Assembly: GCA_905211485.1 (NCBI GenBank)
Contig: CAJMAW010000006.1
Location: 1 to 40,872, forward strand
Source: an uncultured Lentisphaeria bacterium
GTDB lineage: Bacteria > Verrucomicrobiota > Lentisphaeria > Victivallales > UBA1829
Direction: 5' to 3'
DNA: 40,872 nucleotides
Part shown: positions 11,901-18,556 of the stretch, one piece after another
Layout of the letters: each line of letters starts with the position of its first letter
Position numbering within the stretch: the stretch's first letter is position 1
The notes under the pieces: generated by a model
What the model was told of the DNA's origin: nothing
The model's database searches: none
Seen by the model: only the letters and a program-made list of their open reading frames with translations
Position numbers and translations under genes: made by a program

Positions 11901-14544
11901 GAATTCCAGCTACAAGATCACCGCGACAAAGCATGAGGATGATCTGAACGGAACTCTGGACGCTGCCCAGTCGCTTGCAGAGACAGATCCCGATTCCAAC
12001 GGCGGTTTCCTGACGAAATACAACTGGGTCGGATTGAACGACAATATTGATTATTTCAAGATCATCCCGGATGCGACCGGAACTTATGATTTTGAGATTT
12101 CCGGATTGACCAATGCGGTGACTCTGAGTGTCGTGACAATCGGTCCGAATTCCAGAGGCGTGGATGTGGAAACCGTCCTGAAGAAAGTCACGGTGACTCC
12201 GGCCTATACCTCGAGCACCATGACCTGGAAATCCTCCGGACTTCTGGAAGGAGTTCTGCTGGACAAGGATCAGACGTATTATGTGAAAGTCCAGGCCACC
12301 GGTGCTACCTCCAATAGGAATACCTACTACAATCTTAAGATGACTTCCGAATCTTTTGAAAGCCATCTGACCAATGACGACTATGTCCTTTCCGAAAAAG
12401 GTGTCGCCACCTTTGCCATGGAGAAGGCCAGGGATATTTCCGATAAAGGCGCAACTGACATTCTCGTGACTGGAGACGAAGCATGGGTCGGCTACGGCGA
12501 TACTCTGGATGCGTACAAGATTCAGCTGCAGGAGGGAGACGGAGTCTACAATATCACGGTCAGCGGCATTACCAACCGCGCCGTCGTCCGGATTTATGAT
12601 GAAAACGGAAAGCAGAAAGCCGCGACGACTGTTGCAGGAACGGAGGCTTCCCCGCGGAGCGCCTACTTCGGATTCAATACTCTCTTGGATACAGCGGATG
12701 CTCCGACGACGTATTATATCACGGTGGAATCCTCCTATGCCTCCCGCGGCTTGAATACCTCCTATGAGATCGACGTGGAAAAGATCCTCACCCCGGATGC
12801 AGGAACTGCCGGGAACTGGGATGATGCGACTACCAGCACATCGTATGTCCAGGACAACAAGATTGTTGTGGATTCCTCCAAGGAAGGTGTCACCCAGCTG
12901 GCCGAGAATGAATACATCGGGAACAATGACACGGTGGATATCCGCCAGCTTGAGATTACTCAGGCGGGGAACTACCGTTTCGCCCTGGATGGACTTTCCA
13001 ATACGGCCAAGCTGGTGATCTTCCAGCAGGTGTCGTCCACCAGCCGGAAGAACTATGCGTCTGTGAGTGCCACGCCGCGTTTCAACGCCACGACAGGCGA
13101 GTGGACTTACGACACTCTCTTCACCAACGAACTGTATCTGGAAGCCGGGATCTATTATATCGAGGTCTCCGCGGCCGCGACCAAGACCACGAATTACGAT
13201 CTTTACATGCAGGCCGAATTTTCCAATTACACCAAGTTCGACGGCCAGGATGTCAGGAATAAGAACAACTGGGCCAACAATGTCCTCGGCGCGACCAATG
13301 ACAAGGAATTCATTCAGGTCACTCTGGATGGGAGCAAGCAGGATCTCGGGGAAACCTGGCTCACCAGACCTTCTTCCGACAACAACAGCAAGGAAGTCGA
13401 ATGGGTCGGCGATGCGGACAAGGTGGATTATTATCAGGTCAATGTCGAAACCAAAGGCAGTTACAACTTCATTCTCTCCGATCTGACCAATGCGGTGAAG
13501 ATGACGATCTATAAGGAGAATGGGACAACTGCGCTGAAATCCGTGACCGTCACTCCGAAACTGGATGCCGCAACCGGCGACTGGACTGTCTCCGGAGGAG
13601 GCATTTCCAACTACATTATGGAGGCGGGAACGTATTATGTGAAGGTGGAAGCCACAGGTGCCGCCTCTCACAAGAATACCTTCTATCATCTTTCAGTGGA
13701 TGGAGATGTCTTCTGCAACCAGAACAGCGCAGACAACACGTACAAGACCGCAACGTATGTCACCTACAACACCAGCGTCAATCCCATTGACGGGAAGCCG
13801 ACTGAACAGTACGGCACCCTGGTCTACGGTGAATGGGTCGGCTACGGGGATTCGATTGACTACTTCGCCTTCTCCGTCGACAGCAGCAGCAAGGACGGCA
13901 AGATGACTGCGGGTGTCTATACCTTCTCTTTCGGCGACAATCCGAATCTGGTGAATGAAAATGCGCTCTTCTACATTTACCGCAAGGTTGTCAGCTCAAG
14001 CGGAACGGAGAGCAGTCCTGTGCAGATCGGAACCTTCAACGGTGCAAAGGCGGATTCTCTGACCTTGACCCTGCTGGACGGGGATTATTACATCGCCGTC
14101 AAATCCGCTGACAGCGGAAGAGGTGTCAAGAACACCACCTATGACATCAAAGTGGAAGAATCCGAGACCAGCCGTTATGCGATCCTCTCCGCCTCTCAGG
14201 TGGAAAAGCCCGGAGAGAGCGATACGCTGGTCTGGGAAGTTGGCGATGATGCCAAGTTCGAGATCGCCGCAGGCGAAACCTTCATGGCCGCTTTCCATAT
14301 CGGCGATGAAGCGCTTGAACTCGATCTCTCGAACTTTGAAGGACTCCTCGAGAATACGACCATGACTCTCTACAAGAATGTGAACAACAAGCTGACTGCG
14401 GTCAATCTCACCGACTGGGCTCTGACCGAGGTGACGGCGGATACCACGTATTACCTCCAGTTCAGAAACAGCAGTGCTGTAGATGTTGCATTCGATGGAA
14501 CCCAGGATGATGAGAAAAAGTGGACTTCCACTCTCGCATCCTGA
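2911..14544 (+). CDS. Giant modular surface-type protein: beta-solenoid-like region, FnIII array, PPC-like array
   Basis: A single uninterrupted frame gives about 3877 residues (roughly 0.4 MDa). Start ATG 2911 is chosen because AGGAG lies 8 bases upstream; a TTG at 2854 in the same frame has no such site. Residues 1-1195 contain recurring units of the form GI-A--(I/L)-I---F-G-I-V----N (Gly at about 297, 421, 606, 713, 762, 842), suggesting a beta-solenoid. Residues about 1197-2600 hold eleven fibronectin-III-like modules; recognisable edges are YWRVRANDDGGN, YKYRISAVDHAGNVS, YDYRITVYDNAGNSS and YQWTISAVDGAGNET. Residues about 2610-3877 hold nine pre-peptidase-C-terminal-like modules, the clearest with W-VGYGD--DYF cores at 2909, 3039, 3192, 3335, 3498, 3642 and 3775. 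There is no N-terminal signal peptide, no membrane segment and no sorting tail that I recognise. An adhesin or envelope structural role is inference; no enzyme motif is visible. Confidence 0.9.
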   Translation: MPDDQNAKAQIINDKNGYVWTSNRLSIILMGENPDNLDGGRVNTAENVKTVNKYYAAITFAEEGNSLTIGGINNPSGSDYNISYTGDNLQNDLAAVRFAAGGSIAFSSHTGASRANLNSDGGPEKSDSDIHIGAFSSMKTSDVVSLTVSNGTKDVVIYINPSADATAAERYIAQGEDGNWYYVTRSMTATGVYSYAFSANQVSAAEQIPKQVQTTAPDGKSYGVYYGNGIYYCTDENGVNYSLYRILGADGKYTYIIGSTLTSVPSDSTVVYDLQDAVDVGSSYEGAVIKNNSVISGIEAKDYLSINGDFAGTLSVGILDSRTGYLNEFNGWRVSPEEEKALVTSQNASVENVAEVYGVKVGERVESTGGGSQEGDAEDLVTSGDVTIGNSFTAEMTVVNKTRIESPEKLEILDNTLSSYGVYAGNSIYLESGKWDGTVKVVNDQNLLQQNSDLLLAKELGNRTDPDRAHYSYEGTFDSARKENSMPTLFSDSTDTYNVYINALNADGTVKDFYIAWINPITGVEDPSKKFLFANTAANTSVTGLVFTQDFSEWLKAPTGNESGAIFKVGANVGSVELNYTHTDQWANNTNGVTSTLSGNHIYSAGLDAGSDIYIDALTGEISASSSDTGLLAEAMRSTLQLLYYSKKIDVSKFERYDGQDPTSFTTFEASMSELENLQNMVTSAEAADRKDNPEVLTIEISGNTLEAKSIVGKNVTINDFTGKLNAAVNGNLLDAVFRTEDGYLPYTTEQTVTENKFYAVGIEAETLSLGLFNGEIYVEVKDNDFLAQTGESYSMDGILTGTLIGSDDMRGTITMEISDNLLGVTVSEEGITTVSRVYATGIYVKGDMTLTGKLGTNITITNDNPDDLGVSVPYASDDFIVAVKLSPGSDSEAAGILTAEAFTGEITLRNSAVAGISAPTAGFSVYGFDTHTASQNFTASEYAGYSIRGDAFDFTGSITAKYGIVSVGALNIRVSGTIDSAGSIAIESEHSVEYAQQWHGEYNNVVENDYVEIASGAVVNGSINLYKGENTLVISSGASIQGNIYATGSTGTNLIFMLEGAATGQAIVQTLGYYGFSPDLTLTSAATISFNLNNAATGTYDIYSYSGSYTQSWASSWSGKDFACFYKGQTLSIRLGQTITFQDGEYTVKATLQTNGDVNGEGSVQLVVDRDAGAVLDAFDAGYASGGFETTTEINREDRTATLTWSAPKRADGTYCYEQLNASGALELDRTFYYELEYWITDKDGVKGKSITVKLDAIDQVIRDDHDNETAREKSFVITGLSEGEKVEWRVRWVTDDGKNMSAWTTLDSETNPTGALDADIVMNSNTPKVSDVLTGSGGVTSAFAKMQWDSATTENYNLKNYTVQYFTRTSAVEQEFKAVVNEDGEVIGLYSSDQTYGDQSGTQVDINSAALLDKVISFMFENNVYSALYTKTVTATEAIVSGLQDGNNVYWRVRANDDGGNSSTYVNGETFRVSVGDETAPEFKNEKSSDLTPELVYTVRRTYMRETDTGSLVETYYETPEMDITLYWNRTKADSQSGLRYYLIELQKQEYNEEGELIPSDSWQQYQVMEYEMTSTREGYAYQWSISGLEGGLYKYRISAVDHAGNVSEPYTNIVTVHEPLNGDPLIVNANGEFGSSDVTAPEGGTITFAQAKPDVVKDDTGAITGVSLTLNWTPSEDILDESGIIYKVYISTSAEFPSDSTITVLSDLDTTSITLNNMAGDRNIGWFFQQNTRNFYYKVQALDKYGNTNDSLMAGDPRPIDFSDAGKTLSDDSAPTQATGLAASLETLDADGNLKKDIVTFRWNPASDALSGVKEYDIYLAEGIGDNVVYSLYATVNATESMAYTLPTKSFAEGSYSWYVVAKDACYISAEDSPNNFSTSDIATFSIDVTAPGYLGSDVQSSPLHIVGDIVYWNMGTDANGIREYVLEYKASSSSKWITVTLDDLDSTSAKISNLKNGQKYDFRLTMYDNADTKSITGESNSKQYVLNNQTLSIPTSRTYIKLDGWTNDPNALYYELVYSITNADGTISEATKVKVYSLEYYLNDPDNIKPGSVVNYQVKSVIGGSDAAPVYGTTDEVRTAVYIDDLTPPELTRYDDTGSYFAVSSELKITGDEKKQNITIKWKPATDTQLDEEGNTISGSGVSKYVLQYKLADGKTWEEISSDAILGSITINHDITKQEYSYTFTNLPIGSYDYRITVYDNAGNSSEALSTESVGIPFIGDLTGDFTEHSFTVTPTFATSEDGTNTAITSATIEVSWTDTISSDTKLRYQLTFSDNPEFSSTLGKVFSVSTDLVQGGGSNVTFNNELYYASGLFSGMDKVYWKVTPVDEFGVVGLAGEVWDYSFLEDENVGMKIQDNVRPTLPESESLTFVNLKTGKVVGDYVFEEDFEYGEGFVASTGYNANFVWNNATDDFGIIGFNLTLTSTDGLNKDLSGTYWLPVTQDSGDLSGNHLEAQAFLKDGKYQWTISAVDGAGNETAYKQKGTFTMDTVAPIWADGDSGLRVDADGKYVILNWNTAADTYGVDYYNIYYREKGSSSGEWKSFLSKWTSTSYFGTQEKDGTYEFLVTAVDKEGNEMQKDATKAVTGTVNAANDLPDAYLNASTVVDTRSTPSAGKDDYSGTDYWEWDNAQDTAVGLDDKADSIHVHVEAESSLVLRFTDVESIYGKGTTITVKCYGAGYTSPLATYRLSGDQSISLTLYNSSTAYNVKDYYFEITSTVTTAAMSYQLDLQLKDMGALTSGGSPDAKPIADNDNGLVFDVQRSLAGGASPTDRYDFSTDDDGRYTLILEDLTARVRLDVYRASDDRRLKTLTISPSQLADGTFKNSSGKIADMILDQGDYYYTVTVIDAAKGVSTNYKATLYGEAFTKADEDTSADPGRKIDEPLNFVALDGDANAKSAVISSDGWVGYGDNADYLSFRVDESGEYDFRISDVENTLSFKLMNLDTGRAVRSISATSSQKNGENVSSAVTGVYELEAGVNYQLVVTASGASSAKNSSYKITATKHEDDLNGTLDAAQSLAETDPDSNGGFLTKYNWVGLNDNIDYFKIIPDATGTYDFEISGLTNAVTLSVVTIGPNSRGVDVETVLKKVTVTPAYTSSTMTWKSSGLLEGVLLDKDQTYYVKVQATGATSNRNTYYNLKMTSESFESHLTNDDYVLSEKGVATFAMEKARDISDKGATDILVTGDEAWVGYGDTLDAYKIQLQEGDGVYNITVSGITNRAVVRIYDENGKQKAATTVAGTEASPRSAYFGFNTLLDTADAPTTYYITVESSYASRGLNTSYEIDVEKILTPDAGTAGNWDDATTSTSYVQDNKIVVDSSKEGVTQLAENEYIGNNDTVDIRQLEITQAGNYRFALDGLSNTAKLVIFQQVSSTSRKNYASVSATPRFNATTGEWTYDTLFTNELYLEAGIYYIEVSAAATKTTNYDLYMQAEFSNYTKFDGQDVRNKNNWANNVLGATNDKEFIQVTLDGSKQDLGETWLTRPSSDNNSKEVEWVGDADKVDYYQVNVETKGSYNFILSDLTNAVKMTIYKENGTTALKSVTVTPKLDAATGDWTVSGGGISNYIMEAGTYYVKVEATGAASHKNTFYHLSVDGDVFCNQNSADNTYKTATYVTYNTSVNPIDGKPTEQYGTLVYGEWVGYGDSIDYFAFSVDSSSKDGKMTAGVYTFSFGDNPNLVNENALFYIYRKVVSSSGTESSPVQIGTFNGAKADSLTLTLLDGDYYIAVKSADSGRGVKNTTYDIKVEESETSRYAILSASQVEKPGESDTLVWEVGDDAKFEIAAGETFMAAFHIGDEALELDLSNFEGLLENTTMTLYKNVNNKLTAVNLTDWALTEVTADTTYYLQFRNSSAVDVAFDGTQDDEKKWTSTLAS

Positions 14545-14575
14545 TCCTGAGTCCTGAGCGTTTCCACTGAATCTG

Positions 14576-14630
14576 AAGAACCGCTTCCCCTGAAAAGAAA
14601 AAAGGGGAAGCGGTTCTTTCCTTTTTTTAC
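14576..14630 (+). terminator. Strong Rho-independent terminator of the giant gene
   Basis: A 15-bp perfect stem (AAGAACCGCTTCCCC, 14576-14590, with its complement at 14604-14618), a 13-base A-rich loop, and a T-rich run through about 14629. It lies 32 bases after the stop. Confidence 0.92.
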
Positions 14631-14786
14631 CTCGTCTCCGCCTGGTTTTCATCCAGAGTCGGCAAGAATCATATTTCTGAAAAGAATATGATTTCTTTTT
14701 CCTTCTGCTGGGAAATGACGAAGATTCCCTTGGATCCGCCGGGGGCAAAGTGAGCGGAAACAGAGAAACGGAAGAAGGTGAAAATC

Positions 14787-14822
14787 AATTCTATGAATCC
14801 GCGGAATTCTATGAATCCGCGG
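14787..14822. repeat. 18-bp perfect tandem duplication at a gene end
   Basis: The unit AATTCTATGAATCCGCGG occurs at 14787-14804 and again at 14805-14822. The right copy encodes the last residues (ADS) and TAG stop of the minus-strand metallophosphoesterase; the left copy lies just past its stop. Confidence 0.9.
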
Positions 14823-15597
14823 AATGTTTATTACAATGTGCGTGAAGACGGGAAGAAACAGTGCCGTCCGGACGGATTTCAATTTCCATGCTTCGGAAAG
14901 GATGCTCTGTAAGAGAAGGCGCTGTCAGATACGTGATTCCGTGGAGGAATTCCATGGGCGCCCCTTCATGCTGATGCCCGGAAACCGATAAAATATATTG
15001 CGAGTTTTCCATGCATTGAACGATTTCGGCGGCATTTTCATAATGATAGCGTGCTTTGTCGAGAGAGGGCGGATACAGCGGGACATGCTGCAGGGCAATC
15101 AGGCGTTCTTTTCTGTTTTGTGCCGCTTCTGCGGTTTTTCTGAGTCCTTCCCGGGTCCGGACAGCATGATAGCCCGCTGTTCCGGGATCTTCGGAAAAAG
15201 GGACGAAACGGCAATGTTTCAGGACAATCGGATCAGGGACCCGGTGCAGGAATCTGTAAAATTTTTCCGGTGCGGGATCATGATTTCCGGGAATCACGAG
15301 AACGGGGGCGGACGCCGTCCGGAAAATTTCGTCCACTTCCGCAAGCAGGATTTCCGCCTCCGGATCCTCGGGATCGTTGAGACAGTCCCCTCCGACAAGG
15401 AAAAGGTCCGTCACGCGTTCCAAATAAAAATCGAAGACTTTCCGGAGAAGTTCAAGGGCCAGTTCGCCCCGTCTCTCCGGGATCAGTGGATTGGGAAGAC
15501 GCGAGTAATGCAGATCGGTGACCACTGCGCAGCGGCAGATCTCCTCCTCGGGATTCGGAAAAGCGTTTCCCGGATTCTGGCGGATGGGATTTTCCAT
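14809..15597 (-). CDS. Calcineurin-like metallophosphoesterase
   Basis: The 262-residue protein carries the five metal-binding blocks of the calcineurin-like phosphoesterase superfamily in order: VTDLHYS (D-x-H), LVGGDCLND (GD), VIPGNHDP (GNHD), IALQHVPLY (single His) and VSGHQHEG (GHxH). This pattern binds two metal ions and hydrolyses phosphomonoesters or phosphodiesters. Size and layout resemble Icc/CpdA-type cyclic-nucleotide phosphodiesterases, but the substrate is not proven. No signal peptide is seen, so it should be cytoplasmic. Two ATGs are adjacent (15600 and 15597). AAGGAG is only 2 bases from the first and 5 from the second, so I use the second. The gene is monocistronic, with its own promoter at 15802-15830. 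Confidence 0.87.
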   Translation of the reverse strand: MENPIRQNPGNAFPNPEEEICRCAVVTDLHYSRLPNPLIPERRGELALELLRKVFDFYLERVTDLFLVGGDCLNDPEDPEAEILLAEVDEIFRTASAPVLVIPGNHDPAPEKFYRFLHRVPDPIVLKHCRFVPFSEDPGTAGYHAVRTREGLRKTAEAAQNRKERLIALQHVPLYPPSLDKARYHYENAAEIVQCMENSQYILSVSGHQHEGAPMEFLHGITYLTAPSLTEHPFRSMEIEIRPDGTVSSRLHAHCNKHSADS

Positions 15598-15785
15598 CAT
15601 GACTCCTTCTTTCTCTTTCGATCGGCAGGGAATGCAATGTTGTTTTTCAGAAAGTACAAGTTTTTCTCTGCCCCTTTCCTTTCTTCCTCTCCGCGCGGGG
15701 GATGGAGAAAATATGGAGGAGGGGAGGATGAGTTTTTCTCTTTCCAGGGAGTTTCACGTGATATAAGGCGCTTTACATGCAAAAA

Positions 15786-15801
15786 AACTCCTCCTGGAGT
15801 T
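15786..15801 (-). promoter_or_regulatory. Dyad at the predicted transcription start
   Basis: AACTCC and GGAGTT (15786-15791 and 15796-15801) surround 4 bases. Read on the minus strand it is followed by seven T, so it could be a small terminator or attenuator as well as an operator. It also holds AGGAGG, 8-10 bases before an ATG-TAA start-stop pair at 15774-15779. Confidence 0.35.
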
Positions 15802-15830
15802 ATTTTAGCTCCAGTCTCTTCCAATTGCAA
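15802..15830 (-). promoter_or_regulatory. Candidate promoter of the metallophosphoesterase gene
   Basis: On the minus strand TTGCAA (15830-15825), 17 bases, TAAAAT (15807-15802). The predicted start falls inside the adjacent AACTCC/GGAGTT dyad (15786-15801). About 190 bases of leader without any gene I recognise precede the coding region. Confidence 0.55.
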
Positions 15831-15969
15831 CCCCCGTAAAGGGGCATTCCGCTGCACTCAGGAAAGAGAGCGTGTGTGGAGAAAAGAGAGAAGAAGTCCC
15901 GGGAAGCGGAGAGAGTTCTGTTCCTGAACTCGATCTCCGGCAAAGAGAGCTGAATTTCAAAACACAGGG

Positions 15970-15998
15970 TTGAAAAAAAGATCCCGAAGCACTAGAAT
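15970..15998 (+). promoter_or_regulatory. Candidate promoter of the family 2 glycosyltransferase
   Basis: TTGAAA (15970-15975), 17 bases, TAGAAT (15993-15998). Start near 16005 leaves about 180 bases of leader before ATG 16185. In 15831-16184 I see no gene. Confidence 0.5.
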
Positions 15999-16142
15999 AT
16001 TCCCCTGGCTGGACTCCTTACCCTGACCTGCTGCGGCACCTCTGAGAGAGAGAAGGCCCTGAAGCGTGATTTTCGTGGACGGCCGGATTTTGCACTGCAG
16101 ACTCCAGGAGGAGGGAGCAGGGACTGGAGAATGATGATTGAC

Positions 16143-16163
16143 TGAAAAAAATTGTTTTTTTCA
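16143..16163. repeat. AT-rich inverted repeat before the glycosyltransferase
   Basis: TGAAAAAAA (16143-16151) and TTTTTTTCA (16155-16163) are perfect complements around TTG, 21 bases before the start codon. It could fold in the leader or be an upstream AT-rich protein site. Confidence 0.5.
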
Positions 16164-16184
16164 TGACTGGGGACTACTTTGCGA

Positions 16185-17162
16185 ATGCCTGAAGTATCTG
16201 TTGTTATAGCGGTATACAACGTTGAAAAATATATTGAGCGCTGTGTCCGTTCTTTATTTGAGCAGACTCTGGATTCCATGGAATATGTATTTGTCGACGA
16301 CTGTTCTCCTGACCGCAGTATGGAAATCATGCTGCGGGTACTGGAGGACTATCCATCCAGAAAATCACAGATAAAAGTGATTCGTCATGAAAAAAATCTT
16401 GGGGTGGGGGCGGCAAGAAATCACGGCGTTGCCGCCTGTACCGGAGATTATATCATCCATTGTGATCCCGACGACTGGGTTGATTTGAATCTCTATAAGC
16501 TCATGTACAAGACCGCATCTGAAACCGGAGCGGATCTCGTTTACTGTTCCGTGAAATCGTACGAATCCGGCCGGGAACCTTTCCTGTTGCAGCAGAAGTC
16601 TTTTGACGCTCCATACGATTATCTGCTCAGCATTCTGAAATGTGAATCCCACAGCGGGCCAATCAATAAACTGGCGGCAAGAAAGATTGCACAGCATCCG
16701 GACTTAAACGTCCCGGACCGGATTTGCATGCATGAGGACACCTTGCGCATGATACAAATGATCTATCACTGCAATAAAGTGCTATTGGTCCCGGATGTAT
16801 TTTACAATTATCAGTCCAATCCGGCATCAGTCAGTCACAGCCGCTGGAGAAGGGAACACATGGCCGGGATGTTGGAAATCGTTGAAATCCTGGAGAAGAT
16901 CTTGTTGCCGAAGGAGTATTTCCGTTCCGGACTGAACAGATTTAAATTGGAAATCCTGCATTTGGCTCTTTATCATCCTGAAATCATGACAAAGAAGGAA
17001 TTTCATAAGTTGAAAAAGGATTTTCATTTATGGCAGATCCTCTCCGATTCCCCGTGTTCAGCAAGGATGAAGGTGATGATGTATGCCAGTTGCTTTAGTT
17101 ATACTCTGGCTGAAATACTGGTGAAAATCCGGATGTTTTTCATCTCCCTGAAAAGTGTATAA
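16185..17162 (+). CDS. Family 2 glycosyltransferase
   Basis: The 325-residue protein begins with a GT-A nucleotide-sugar fold: VSVVIAVYNVEKYIERCVRS, then EYVFVDDCSPDRS, then NLGVGAARNHGVAACTGDYI and the metal-binding DxD-type block HCDPDDW. It should transfer a sugar from a nucleotide donor, at the inner membrane face or cytoplasm, to a polysaccharide or glycolipid precursor. Donor and acceptor cannot be inferred. The last 30 residues are hydrophobic/amphipathic, as in membrane-associated members. ATG 16185 is preferred to a TTG at 16179. GC is visibly lower than in neighbours (the first coding line is about 35%), and codons such as TTA, ATA and TTG are common. It stands alone beside a tRNA gene, which suggests acquisition from elsewhere. 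Confidence 0.88.
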   Translation: MPEVSVVIAVYNVEKYIERCVRSLFEQTLDSMEYVFVDDCSPDRSMEIMLRVLEDYPSRKSQIKVIRHEKNLGVGAARNHGVAACTGDYIIHCDPDDWVDLNLYKLMYKTASETGADLVYCSVKSYESGREPFLLQQKSFDAPYDYLLSILKCESHSGPINKLAARKIAQHPDLNVPDRICMHEDTLRMIQMIYHCNKVLLVPDVFYNYQSNPASVSHSRWRREHMAGMLEIVEILEKILLPKEYFRSGLNRFKLEILHLALYHPEIMTKKEFHKLKKDFHLWQILSDSPCSARMKVMMYASCFSYTLAEILVKIRMFFISLKSV

Positions 17163-17246
17163 GGCAGAGGCACGGGGGAAATCCGTAAGACAGAGGGAAA
17201 ACAGTTCCGCTGCTGAAACTGCGGCAAGTTCAGGCTCCCGCGTGCG

Positions 17247-17281
17247 AAAAAAGCTTTTTTTTCTTTCATTCAAGCTTGAAT
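17247..17281. repeat. Two AT-rich palindromes between the glycosyltransferase and tRNA-Gly
   Basis: AAAAAAGCTTTTTT (17247-17260) and ATTCAAGCTTGAAT (17268-17281) are perfect palindromes; the second is followed by TTTTT. They may terminate the glycosyltransferase transcript. The second also contains TTGAAT, a possible -35 for the tRNA, with TATTAA at 17300-17305 as -10 (18-base spacing). Confidence 0.45.
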
Positions 17282-17321
17282 TTTTTCCGAAGAGAGGCAT
17301 ATTAAAGGGCGTATCGGAAAT

Positions 17322-17396
17322 GCGAGCGTAGCTCAGTGGTAGAGCATCACGTTGCCAACGTGATTGTCGAGGGTTCGATCCCCTTCGCTCGCTCCA
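17322..17396 (+). tRNA. tRNA-Gly (anticodon GCC)
   Basis: Complete cloverleaf. The acceptor stem GCGAGCG (17322-17328) pairs with CGCTCGC (17386-17392), followed by T and an encoded CCA (17394-17396). The D arm is GCTC..GAGC. The anticodon stem TCACG/CGTGA encloses loop TTGCCAA with GCC at 17354-17356. The T arm contains GGTTCGATCC. It reads GGC and probably GGT codons. Confidence 0.97.
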
Positions 17397-17470
17397 TTTT
17401 TTCTTCCCATGCCGTCTTCTTCATTTTCTCTTCCTTTTTTCCTGCGCATGGAAATTCACATTGCTGTTCC

Positions 17471-17499
17471 TTGCGGAGGCGTGGAAGCGGGGATATATT
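17471..17499 (+). promoter_or_regulatory. Candidate promoter of the sugar isomerase gene
   Basis: TTGCGG (17471-17476), 17 bases, TATATT (17494-17499). Start near 17506 leaves about 50 bases before ATG 17558. Confidence 0.5.
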
Positions 17500-17557
17500 G
17501 CACCCTGGAAAAACAGAGAACCCGAATGCTTGAAAACGCAATATGGAGGATCAAACA

Positions 17558-18556
17558 ATGAGCAGCAGACCTGTGACCCTTTTCACCGCGCAGTGGAGCG
17601 ACATCCCTTTTGAAACTCTCTGCCGGAAAGCCTCGGATTTCGGATATGACGGACTCGAGCTTGCCGGATTCGGAGATCATTTCGATATTGAACAGGCGGC
17701 CGTCTCTCCGGAATACTGCGCCGGGAAACGGCAGATTCTGGAAAAATACGGATTGAACTGTTTTGCCATCAGCAATCATGCTTCCGGACAGCTGGTCTGC
17801 GATCCGAACAACGATGCCCGTTCCGATGCGTTTGCTCCGGCCCGCTGTGCCGGAAATGCGGAGGCCAAACGCGAATGGGCGGTCGAAAACCTGAAAATCA
17901 CCCCGAAAGCGGCAAAGAATTTCGGAGTTGATGTGGTGACCGGCTTCACCGGTTCGCCGATCTGGCATCTCTTCTACAGCTATCCACCCGTGGCGCCCGA
18001 TGCCGTTGACGAGGGATTCAAATACTTCGCCCGGCAGTTTCATCCGATTCTGGATGAATTCGGCAAATACGGCGTCAAATTCGCGCTGGAAGTTCATCCC
18101 ACGGAAATCGCGTTTGACATCCATACGGCACGCAGGGCTCTGGAAGCTCTGGACTACCGTCCGGAATTCGGATTCAACTTCGATCCCAGCCATCTCTACT
18201 GGCAGATGATGGATCCGGTCCGTTTCATCGACGAGTTCCCGGACAGAATTTACCACTGCCATATCAAAGACGCTGCCCGGCAGCTCGACGGACGCAATGG
18301 CATCCTCTCTTCCCACCTCAATTTCGGCGATCACCGCAGAGGATGGGATTTCCGGAGCCCCGGTCATGGACAAGTCGACTTTGAATCCATCATCCGCGCT
18401 CTGAACCGCATCGGATACAAGGGCCCTCTCTCCGTCGAATGGGAGGACTGCGGCATGGACCGCGAGTACGGCGCAAAAGATGCCTGCGCCTTCACTCGCA
18501 AACTGGATTTCAGCCCCTCCGCTCAACAGTTCGATTCCGTCTTCACCAAGGAGTGA
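17558..18556 (+). CDS. Sugar phosphate isomerase/epimerase (xylose isomerase-like TIM barrel)
   Basis: A 332-residue single-domain protein of the AP-endonuclease-2/xylose-isomerase-like barrel superfamily, which includes IolE, IolI and many uncharacterised sugar epimerases. Diagnostic blocks are FGYDGLELAGFGDHFD (strand 1-2 region), FALEVHPTEIAFD with a metal-ligand Glu, FGFNFDPSHLYWQ with Asp/His, YHCHIKDAA with His, GHGQVDF and LSVEWEDCGMDREYG with the last Glu. Together these form the usual divalent-metal site. No signal peptide, so probably cytoplasmic. ATG 17558 is chosen because GGAGG lies 7-8 bases upstream; the ATG at 17543 has no site. It stands alone and faces ahcY, with a bidirectional terminator between. 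The sugar cannot be named. Confidence 0.85.
   Translation: MSSRPVTLFTAQWSDIPFETLCRKASDFGYDGLELAGFGDHFDIEQAAVSPEYCAGKRQILEKYGLNCFAISNHASGQLVCDPNNDARSDAFAPARCAGNAEAKREWAVENLKITPKAAKNFGVDVVTGFTGSPIWHLFYSYPPVAPDAVDEGFKYFARQFHPILDEFGKYGVKFALEVHPTEIAFDIHTARRALEALDYRPEFGFNFDPSHLYWQMMDPVRFIDEFPDRIYHCHIKDAARQLDGRNGILSSHLNFGDHRRGWDFRSPGHGQVDFESIIRALNRIGYKGPLSVEWEDCGMDREYGAKDACAFTRKLDFSPSAQQFDSVFTKE

Noticed and set aside
11611..13689. Long minus-strand frame inside the giant gene
   Set aside because: It mirrors codon bias of the repeat array and shows no domain; the plus strand has clear modules.
17380..17396. tRNA-Gly 3' end as an attachment site
   Set aside because: No second copy of this sequence and no integrase were found in the window.
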